Assembly (NCBI GenBank): GCA_964410485.1
Contig: CAYPHJ010000045.1
Span: 1 to 34,045 of the forward strand
From: CAYPHJ01 sp964410485
GTDB taxonomy: Bacteria; Desulfobacterota; Binatia; UBA9968
Length of the DNA: 34,045 nucleotides
Direction: 5' to 3'
The notes under the pieces: generated by a model
Database searches by the model: none
What the model was told of the DNA's origin: nothing
What the model saw: only the letters and a program-made list of their open reading frames with translations
Part shown: positions 7,866-14,082 of the stretch, in pieces
Numbering within the stretch: position 1 is the stretch's first letter
Layout of the letters: every line of letters starts with the position of its first letter
Made by a program: the position numbers and the translations under genes

Positions 7866-8789
7866 CTACAAACAATCCCTAATCACATCGGCCATCATAC
7901 GGATGAAGGACGGATGGTCGTTTGGGCACGGGACGCGCAGCATTTGGATGCCGTGTTCCGTGGCGATGTTTTTGGCCTCGATATCCAGGTCATAGAGAAC
8001 TTCCACGTGATCGCAAACGAAGCCGATAGGCGCGACGACAACTTCGGAAGCACCTTGTGACGCTAGCTGGAGAATCACACTCCCGATATCGGGTTCAAGC
8101 CACCGATCAGTTGGCCTGCCGCTTCTACTTTGATAGGCGATGGACCAGCGCGGGTGGCGGAGTCGCTCGGCGACCAGGCGGGCGCTCTCTTCCAATTGCT
8201 TTACGTACGGAGAGTTGCTTGCCATGGCAACGGGTAGACTGTGCGCTGTGAAAACGAGGGGGGTTGACTCACGCCTGTCCGGAAGAAGCGTATTCAGACT
8301 CGATTGGATCTGCTCTACCCATGTCTCTATAAACAATGGATGCTTGTGCCATGCCGGACAAAAACCGACTTCCGGTGTAGTGGGCCCCAGTTCTTCCCGG
8401 GCGTCCGCCACATCTCTTTTATAGCGCTCCCAGCTGGCTTCGATCTGGTGGGACGAGAGAATAAAGCCGAGCACACGGTGCACCCCATCGCTCATCATCT
8501 TATTCAGGGTTTCGCGGATAAACGGCGTGGAATTGCGCATGCCGACGTGCACAGGTAGAGACAGACCGCTTTCGTGGAGAAGATTTTGTAGGGCCTGCGC
8601 CAGTCGAAAAGTGATCTCGTTTAGCGGCGACTTGCCGCCGACAGCTTCATAGTGATGCGCGACTTCCTCGACGCGCTCCTTTGGAATTGAAGTTCCTTTT
8701 AATACGCGGGCGAGAAACGGCCGTATCTCGGCCGGCGAAGTTGGACCGCCGAAGGCAATCAGGAGAACGGCATCGTAGCGGAGAGACAT
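7866..8789 (-). CDS. hemH: Ferrochelatase
   Basis: Inserts ferrous iron into the porphyrin in the last or second-last step of heme synthesis. The 307-aa size resembles the compact Bacillus-type enzyme. Catalytic residues are visible: H183 in VFTAHSLP and E263 in IGFVCDHVEVLYDLD, the same spacing as H183/E264 of B. subtilis HemH. VLLIAFGGP at the start and the SRSGRPTDRWLEPDI block near 221-235 are also family hallmarks. No Cys cluster for a 2Fe-2S centre is seen at the C-terminus. It lies between hemE (9 bp upstream) and hemG (6 bp downstream), so the three form one operon. Confidence 0.95.
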   Translation of the reverse strand: MSLRYDAVLLIAFGGPTSPAEIRPFLARVLKGTSIPKERVEEVAHHYEAVGGKSPLNEITFRLAQALQNLLHESGLSLPVHVGMRNSTPFIRETLNKMMSDGVHRVLGFILSSHQIEASWERYKRDVADAREELGPTTPEVGFCPAWHKHPLFIETWVEQIQSSLNTLLPDRRESTPLVFTAHSLPVAMASNSPYVKQLEESARLVAERLRHPRWSIAYQSRSGRPTDRWLEPDIGSVILQLASQGASEVVVAPIGFVCDHVEVLYDLDIEAKNIATEHGIQMLRVPCPNDHPSFIRMMADVIRDCL

Positions 8790-8798
8790 TGACGGGAT

Positions 8799-9839
8799 CT
8801 ATCGCGCGCTCAATTCGTGGACTGCATCGACCAAGGCGATCACGTTCTCGACGGGAGTCTCCGGTAACACGCCGTGACCCAAGTTGAAGATATGGCCGGG
8901 CCTGCCAGCGGCACGCTGGAGAATTTCTGCAACTCGCCGGCGGATTTCTCGAGGTGAACTAATGAGGGCAGCCGGATCAAGGTTGCCCTGGATGCCCACG
9001 TCGTCACCCAAAGACCTCCAGGCCTCATCAAGATGGATACGCCAGTCTATGCCAATGATATCGCCGCCCGCGTCGCGGATTAATTTCAAAAACGAACTGG
9101 TTCCGGTGCTGAAATGGATGATTGGGGTACCCGGAGTCACTCCCGCAATCGTCGCTCTTGTGTAGGGGAGAACATATCTCTCGTAATCATCCGGCGATAA
9201 GCAGCCGGCCCAACTGTCGAAGAGCTGCACGGCATCCACGCCGGCGGCAATCTGCGCGTTTAGATATTTGGCGATCACAGAGGAGAGGCGCTCCATCAGG
9301 GGTCGCCACGCGCCGGGATTCGTATATATGAGCTTTTTGGTTTTGAGATAGTTTCGGGAGCTACCGCCCTCGATGAGATAGGACGCAAGTGTAAACGGCG
9401 CTCCGGCAAACCCAATGAGCGGCACTTTGCCGTTCAGAGCAGCGCAAGTCTGCCGGACGGCTTCAAAGACAAACTCAAGTGCGTCTTGTGGCTCGAATTC
9501 CACGAGCTGCTCGACCTGCGTCCTGCTGGTGATCTGGCCTTGGATCACGGGACCGTTGTCTTTTGTATACTCGAGCCCCACGCCCATAGGTTCGAGGATG
9601 AGCAAAATGTCGGCGAAGAGGATTGCCGCATCGACGCCCAATCTTTCCACCGGCATAACAGTAATTTCAGCGGCAATATCGGGACGCTTGCACAGTTCGA
9701 GAAAGGCATGCTGCGCGCGCAGCTTGCGGTATTCCTCCATATAACGGCCCGCCTGCCGCATGAGCCATACTGGCGTGTATGGCGTATTTTCCCGCCTACA
9801 CGCCGCGAGAAAAGGGTGACTGTGATTGACGTTGGCCAT
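8799..9839 (-). CDS. hemE: Uroporphyrinogen decarboxylase
   Basis: Cytoplasmic enzyme that decarboxylates the four acetate side chains of uroporphyrinogen III to give coproporphyrinogen III. At 346 aa it is full length. The signature PVWLMRQAGRYMEEYR (residues 23-38, with active-site R28) and ILFADILLILEPMGVGLEY with catalytic D77 are intact, as is GFAGAPFTLASYLIEGG. First gene of hemE-hemH-hemG, 39 bp downstream of dinB. No SD is seen before the ATG. A possible promoter, TTGATT-N17-TAGTCT, ends 14 nt before it. Confidence 0.96.
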   Translation of the reverse strand: MANVNHSHPFLAACRRENTPYTPVWLMRQAGRYMEEYRKLRAQHAFLELCKRPDIAAEITVMPVERLGVDAAILFADILLILEPMGVGLEYTKDNGPVIQGQITSRTQVEQLVEFEPQDALEFVFEAVRQTCAALNGKVPLIGFAGAPFTLASYLIEGGSSRNYLKTKKLIYTNPGAWRPLMERLSSVIAKYLNAQIAAGVDAVQLFDSWAGCLSPDDYERYVLPYTRATIAGVTPGTPIIHFSTGTSSFLKLIRDAGGDIIGIDWRIHLDEAWRSLGDDVGIQGNLDPAALISSPREIRRRVAEILQRAAGRPGHIFNLGHGVLPETPVENVIALVDAVHELSAR

Positions 9840-9878
9840 GTACGGTTTTAACGAGACTAAGAATCTGCGTTGGTAAAA

Positions 9879-11000
9879 TCAACCGGAGCGGGTTTTGCCG
9901 GCTGCTGAGCCGATAGTCGCTTGGCCGTATTTTGCGCGTAGCTGATCAATTCCCGTGTAAAGCCTCTCTAGCGACCTGCGCTCTTCATTTTCCAGAAGCG
10001 GTTCCTGCCAACCCGACGTTTGTAACGCGCTGGCGCTGACGCCCAAAAGGCGAACGGCCCTGCCGCGGGACACGTTTTGAGCCAACAAATCGCTGACCAC
10101 TCCAAAGATCTCGCGATCGAAACATGTCGGGGCTCCGAGTGTGCGAGATCGCGTGATGGTTTCAAAATTTGTAAAACGAATCTTCAACGTAAGGCAGCGG
10201 GCATAAAGCTTCTCCGCCCGTAATCTCCCGCCCACTTCCTCGACGAGGTTCCACAACACCTCACGCATGGCGTAGATTTCTTTGATTGGCTCATCGAGAG
10301 TGGTCTCGTTGCCGACCGAGTGATCATGATGCCGCGCGGGATGTGCGCGTTCGCTGAGATCGAGATAGCGCGACGCCAGTGCGTGGTCACCCAGCAAGTC
10401 GCCAATGGTTTTGATGCCGCGCTGCAGCAGGCGTTTGTGCGTTTTGGGTCCAACGCCGGGAATCATCTTTACATCGAGAGGCGAAAGAAACGGCTCTTCA
10501 GAACCGGCCGGCACAAAAATAAACCCATTGGGCTTGGCCATGGTCGCGGCGATCTTGGCGACAACGCGACTGGTGGAAAGTCCCGCCGATGCCGGCAGGC
10601 CCAATTCCGTTTTTACGCACGTGATGATTTCAATTGCAGTTTTCGCGGGCGGCCCAAAAATTTGTTCCGTGCCGGTTAGATCTACCACGCCTTCGTCAAT
10701 CGAGATCGGGTGCACTTCGGGAGAGTAGCGCTCGAGGATAGCGAATACTTTATCCGAGAATTCACTGTATACGCGCCGGCGATTGGCAAGAAAGATTCCG
10801 TTCGGGCAGAGCTTCTTTGCCTGGAAGCCAGGCATTGCAGAGTGAACTCCAAACTTGCGCGCTTCGTAGGAAGCCGAAGTCACAACGCCTTTGCCGTCGC
10901 GCCCGCCGACGATGACCGCTTTCCCGTGCAGGCTCGGATCGAGTACCTGCTCCACGGACGCATAGAACGCGTCCATATCTATATGAAGGTACCAAGCCAT
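9879..11000 (-). CDS. dinB: DNA polymerase IV (Y-family translesion polymerase)
   Basis: Error-prone lesion-bypass polymerase, 373 aa. The palm carboxylates are D8 (HIDMDAFYASVEQ) and D102/E103 (PISIDE); F12 is the steric-gate position. Helix-hairpin-helix elements follow (IPGVGPKTHKRLLQRGIKTIGDLL), then a little-finger domain ending LLGVSASAL. The motif after the catalytic pair reads SIDEGVVDLTG rather than the usual SIDEA(F/Y)LD, a conservative but uncommon variant. No canonical beta-clamp motif was identified in the C-terminal tail. The gene has no SD; see the promoter at 11014-11043. It precedes the heme genes, probably by chance. Confidence 0.94.
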   Translation of the reverse strand: MAWYLHIDMDAFYASVEQVLDPSLHGKAVIVGGRDGKGVVTSASYEARKFGVHSAMPGFQAKKLCPNGIFLANRRRVYSEFSDKVFAILERYSPEVHPISIDEGVVDLTGTEQIFGPPAKTAIEIITCVKTELGLPASAGLSTSRVVAKIAATMAKPNGFIFVPAGSEEPFLSPLDVKMIPGVGPKTHKRLLQRGIKTIGDLLGDHALASRYLDLSERAHPARHHDHSVGNETTLDEPIKEIYAMREVLWNLVEEVGGRLRAEKLYARCLTLKIRFTNFETITRSRTLGAPTCFDREIFGVVSDLLAQNVSRGRAVRLLGVSASALQTSGWQEPLLENEERRSLERLYTGIDQLRAKYGQATIGSAAGKTRSG

Positions 11001-11013
11001 GCGGACTGGCTCG

Positions 11014-11043
11014 ACAGTAGGTGAGGATTACATTGGGTGTCAA
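11014..11043 (-). promoter_or_regulatory. Putative dinB promoter with very short leader
   Basis: On the minus strand, TTGACA (11043-11038), 18 nt, then TACTGT (11019-11014), ending 13 nt before the dinB ATG. A start site about 7 nt past the -10 box leaves a leader of about 6 nt, too short for an SD, and none is seen. No LexA-box-like CTG-N10-CAG was noticed. Motif spotted by eye. Confidence 0.4.
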
Positions 11044-11176
11044 GGACTAACTCGGAAAATCCCGCTCCCCACAGCGCAGACAATGGATTTATAGCGATTC
11101 TAAAACAGATGCGGAAGCGGTGGAGGCACAAATTCTAGCAGACCGCGCACCCCAATGGGACGATCGCAGAGCGGCG

Positions 11177-11310
11177 TCAGGTCCAGTTTTCAACGCGTAA
11201 CCCAGTTACGCGCTTGAATTCTGCTTCATTGTTCGTGACCAAGCGCAAGCCGAGACTGAGCGCGTGCGCGGCAATAAGTAAGTCCAGCGAAGTGAAATGA
11301 GTACCGGCGA
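11177..11310 (-). pseudogene. VapC-like PIN toxin remnant (C-terminal third)
   Basis: Reading the minus strand from about 11310 to the TGA at 11177-11179 gives HFTSLDLLIAAHALSLGLRL, then VTNNEAEFKRVTGLRVENWT. This is the characteristic end of VapC toxins: the DLLIAAHAL helix carrying a catalytic aspartate, LVTNN.EF carrying the last acidic residues, and L..ENW. A stop codon lies about ten codons upstream of HFTSL, and no N-terminal PIN half or antitoxin partner is recognisable beyond it. It is therefore a truncated relic. It lies about 170 bp from an intact toxin-antitoxin pair on the other strand, and the two PIN sequences are not close to each other. Confidence 0.65.
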
Positions 11311-11449
11311 CCCTTCATTTTCGCGCCTGGGAAGGTTAGCTCCGAGACGGCACACAGCAACCTGCTAGGCGGCGCCCACGACATCCTGTGCCCCAGCCGG
11401 AGTTACTTCCAAGCTCGCTTGGAGCGATTCCCCTCAACTTCGTTGAACA

Positions 11450-11477
11450 TTGACTTACTAGCCATAATAGCTATCAT
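11450..11477 (+). promoter_or_regulatory. Putative promoter of the toxin-antitoxin operon
   Basis: TTGACT (11450-11455), 16 nt, TATCAT (11472-11477), then 7 nt to the ATG at 11485. A start site 7-8 nt past the -10 box would coincide with this ATG, giving a leaderless mRNA. That explains the absence of an SD and favours ATG 11485 over ATG 11476, which lies inside the -10 box. The -10 box and part of the spacer lie within the palindrome at 11461-11480. Confidence 0.5.
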
Positions 11478-11480
11478 GGC
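11461..11480. promoter_or_regulatory. 20-bp palindromic operator before the antitoxin gene
   Basis: GCCATAATAGCTATCATGGC matches its own reverse complement at 18 of 20 positions, with centre ATAGCTAT. Phd/YefM antitoxins commonly bind such palindromes in their own promoter, alone or with the toxin. The site covers the predicted -10 box and the base pairs just before the start codon, so binding would block transcription initiation. A second short inverted repeat, TCCAAGC-TC-GCTTGGA, lies upstream at 11408-11423. Confidence 0.6.
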
Positions 11481-11484
11481 CATC

Positions 11485-11796
11485 ATGGAACGGGAAAAAG
11501 CCAGTGTTGCCCACGCCAAAAATACCCTGTCCAGCCTGATTAACAAGGTGGCCTATGGGAAAACACGCGTTTTGTTAGAATCCCGAGGGAAGCCTAAGGC
11601 AGCGCTTATCAGCGCAGAGGATTTGGAGAAACTTGAACAATTAGAACGGCGAGAAGAGACTCCGGAAGTTCGGTTTCGTATACTCGCCCAGGCGAAGGCC
11701 CTCCGGCGAAAAATCTTTCGCCGGAGGAAGAAGACACTTTCCGAGTCGTCTAAGCTTTTAGATCGTTTGCGCCAACAACGAGACCATGGACTCTAG
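11485..11796 (+). CDS. Type II antitoxin, Phd/YefM family
   Basis: A 103-aa antitoxin that should neutralise the PIN toxin encoded next and repress the operon. The N-terminal half (residues 1-50, MEREKASVAHAKNTLSSLIN onward, then G.TRVLLESRGKPKAALISAEDLEKLE) is the Phd DNA-binding and dimerisation fold. The C-terminal half is strikingly basic (ALRRKIFRRRKK) before the toxin-binding-type end ESSKLLDRLRQQRD. ATG 11485 was chosen from the promoter spacing; in-frame ATGs at 11476 and 11419 are possible but lie within or before the promoter. The 3' end overlaps the toxin gene by 11 bp, so translation is probably coupled. Confidence 0.85.
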   Translation: MEREKASVAHAKNTLSSLINKVAYGKTRVLLESRGKPKAALISAEDLEKLEQLERREETPEVRFRILAQAKALRRKIFRRRKKTLSESSKLLDRLRQQRDHGL

Positions 11797-12214
11797 CATC
11801 TGCATCGACGCAAGCATGGCCCTCAAGCTCGTCCTTTCAGAACCGGGCAGCGAGCAGGCGGAAGTGGAATGGCAACGCTGGGTAGGTTCCGGACTGGAGA
11901 TCATGGCTCCCTATCTTTTCGTCTACGAGACCAGTTCCGTGCTCCGAAATCGCGCTTATCGAAAAGAGCTAACACACAACGAAGCGGATCAAGCCTTTGC
12001 TATTCTCGCGGGCTTAGGCATCACGTACCTTCATCCACCAGCCATCCGCGAAACCGCCTGGGACTTAGCGCGCCGCTTCAACCGGCCCACTGCTTATGAC
12101 TGCTTTTATCTCGCTCTCGCGCAGGATCAAAGATGTCCTCTCTGGACGGGCGACAAACGGTTGTACAACGCCGTTAAGGAGGACTTCGGCTGGGTACATC
12201 TCCTCGGCCAATAG
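11786..12214 (+). CDS. Type II toxin, PIN-domain ribonuclease (VapC-like)
   Basis: A 142-aa PIN protein with all four acidic positions: D8 (CIDASMALK), E48 (FVYETSSVL), D105 (TAYDCFYLALA) and D123 (WTGDKRLYN). These coordinate Mg/Mn for RNA cleavage; VapC relatives cut tRNA or rRNA when freed from the antitoxin. It overlaps the antitoxin gene by 11 bp, the usual order for these modules. Pairing a PIN toxin with a Phd-type rather than AbrB- or RHH-type antitoxin is common. No inactivating change is seen, so the pair should be functional. Confidence 0.9.
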   Translation: MDSSICIDASMALKLVLSEPGSEQAEVEWQRWVGSGLEIMAPYLFVYETSSVLRNRAYRKELTHNEADQAFAILAGLGITYLHPPAIRETAWDLARRFNRPTAYDCFYLALAQDQRCPLWTGDKRLYNAVKEDFGWVHLLGQ

Positions 12215-12531
12215 TTTCCGGCATCGAACTGCAAGGGAATCTTTGGAGCGCTGGATGGTAATACTGGGCGCGACAATACGCGGTAATACTAAAGTTGGGT
12301 TCTCTTCCGGTATACTGATTGAACCTATTCGCGGTCGAAACAGTCCAGGAGAGCACTGGGAAGGCTCGTCGCGCCGGAACTGTCCTGTATCGCATTCAAA
12401 CTATCGCATAGAAATCCGTCGTGTTTCCGTTGATTCTCTTTCAGCTGTTGCGTCCATGTTGACCTTTTTAACGTCCAAGTTTGGCCTCGCTCTCCAGCTC
12501 GGCGGCAAAGTCTTCTGAACCTGATTCCCGG
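12215..12531. other. Intergenic stretch without recognisable gene
   Basis: 317 bp between the converging PIN toxin and MFS genes. A forward frame stays open through part of it but resembles no family I know and has no SD. A small direct repeat, GGTAATACT, occurs twice (near 12256 and 12289). No terminator hairpin with a T-run was seen. Confidence 0.4.
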
Positions 12532-13965
12532 TCAGCTCTTTTCACCCCCGCGGATTGCGGAAAAGAAGATTGCCAGGACTGCGAGGAGGTTGATGAGGTG
12601 GATTGTCTGCCCAAATGAGCTCAGAAAAATGTTTGGATATAAGGTCCAACTCTCTGGCGATTCGATCTGGCGTGGCGCTAGACCGCCGGCTGCCAGAGCG
12701 TAGGTCATGAGGGCGCCCGATAATGCGATGCCAATGGCGCCGCCGACCCGCGCCGTGGTTACGGTCATTCCCGAAGCCGCGCCCACTTTGTCCCGTGGTA
12801 CGGTTCCCAAGATGGCGCTCTGGTTGGGTGAATTAAAAATAGCCCAACCGAGGCCGGTCAATGCTTGCGGGAAAATCATTTCCAAGATCGAGGACTGCAA
12901 TGTCAGGTTTGCGATCAAGAACTGGCCTACTGCGATCAAGCCGGCTCCCACACTGCAAAGCAAGCGCGAGCCGAAACGGTCCGAAAGCCATCCGGCTACG
13001 GGAGCAACGATGATAATGACGATCGAATTAGCCACGAGAATCCAACCCATTTGTGCAGGCGAGAAGCCGACAAGCTTTTGCAGATAGAACGGGAACAAAG
13101 CGCTGGTCGCCGACTGGGTGCACGTGACAAAGAACAAACTAATGTTGGCCGCTGTGAACAGGCGATTGCGAAACAGTGAAAGACTCAGAATTGGGTTTTG
13201 TGCGCGTAGCTCTGTACGGATAAAAAGGAAAAAGCCAATGGCAGCGAGTGTGAATAGCGCCGCAACGAGTGGGTGATTAAGCCCCAGATGCGGTGCCTGG
13301 TTCATGGTGTAAACAAACGCGGTATTCGCGAACAAAAGAAGCGCGGCTCCGAGCACGTCAACGTCGGCGCTGTGCGCGCTTTCAGAGCGTTCTTTGAGGA
13401 CTTTCCATGCGAAGTAAGCACTGGCAAGACCGAGCGGCACGTTTAGATGAAACAGCCAACGCCAACCAACGGTATCTATAATAAATCCGCCGAGCGTCGG
13501 CCCGGTCATGTACCCGATGTGAAATGCGGTGGAGGTGAGACCGAGAGCCCTGCCGCGCTGGTTGGCAGGCACCACCAACGTGGCGATGGCCCTACCGTTG
13601 GCCACGATCATGGCCCCGCCGATTCCCTGAAGAATGCGAGATCCAATGAGCTGCGCGGGCGTTTGAGACAGGCCGCAGAGCAGGGAACCGGCGCTGAATA
13701 CAATAAAGCCGCTGACGTAAATGCGCCTGCGGCCAAACAGGTCGCCGAGACGGCCCAGGGTCAACACCAGCCCGATCACCGCTAGGTCATAAACGAGCAG
13801 CACCCATTGAATGAAGGAGAGATCGGTGTGAAATACCTCAACGAGAGTCGGCAGCGATACCAGCACGCCGCGGTGGCTCAGGCCTGTCAGAAAGAGCCCA
13901 AAGCAGACCAGCGACAAAACGAGCCGCGGGTTATGTCTTTGCGGTAACGCGCCCGCTTCAGCCAT
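12532..13965 (-). CDS. MFS transporter, DHA2 (EmrB/QacA-like) drug:H+ antiporter family
   Basis: Inner-membrane exporter, 477 aa, with about 14 hydrophobic segments. Motif A is GRLGDLFGRRRIYVSG after the second segment; motif C is the GPTLGGFIIDTVGWRWLFHL region, whose GWRWLF.LNVPLG tail is typical of DHA2 proteins. The second half keeps AGWLSDRFGSRLL. Likely role: efflux of amphiphilic compounds, but the substrate is unknown, and no membrane-fusion partner (EmrA-like) or regulator lies nearby. No SD is seen. It faces the toxin-antitoxin pair and is separated from clpB by a terminator. Confidence 0.9.
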   Translation of the reverse strand: MAEAGALPQRHNPRLVLSLVCFGLFLTGLSHRGVLVSLPTLVEVFHTDLSFIQWVLLVYDLAVIGLVLTLGRLGDLFGRRRIYVSGFIVFSAGSLLCGLSQTPAQLIGSRILQGIGGAMIVANGRAIATLVVPANQRGRALGLTSTAFHIGYMTGPTLGGFIIDTVGWRWLFHLNVPLGLASAYFAWKVLKERSESAHSADVDVLGAALLLFANTAFVYTMNQAPHLGLNHPLVAALFTLAAIGFFLFIRTELRAQNPILSLSLFRNRLFTAANISLFFVTCTQSATSALFPFYLQKLVGFSPAQMGWILVANSIVIIIVAPVAGWLSDRFGSRLLCSVGAGLIAVGQFLIANLTLQSSILEMIFPQALTGLGWAIFNSPNQSAILGTVPRDKVGAASGMTVTTARVGGAIGIALSGALMTYALAAGGLAPRQIESPESWTLYPNIFLSSFGQTIHLINLLAVLAIFFSAIRGGEKS

Positions 13966-14025
13966 GCGATTTGATGAGAACAGAACTTCTCACGGACACC
14001 GTAAGCGCGAAAGAATCAAATAATC

Positions 14026-14053
14026 AAAGGGGCAGGTTGTTTCCTGCCCCTTT
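14026..14053 (-). terminator. Rho-independent-type terminator after clpB
   Basis: Perfect 11-bp arms AAAGGGGCAGG and CCTGCCCCTTT with a 6-nt loop, 30 bp past the clpB stop. On the minus strand the hairpin is followed by a T-rich run (GATTATTTGATT), as expected for clpB termination. It also insulates the MFS gene that follows. Confidence 0.85.
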
Positions 14054-14082
14054 GTGAAAAAGAATCATGCGATGGCGAGGGC

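Noticed and set aside
12096..12518. 140-codon plus-strand frame overlapping the PIN toxin end
   Set aside because: Its first third is a shadow of the PIN toxin; the rest has no family resemblance, no SD and no promoter, so the interval is listed as non-coding.
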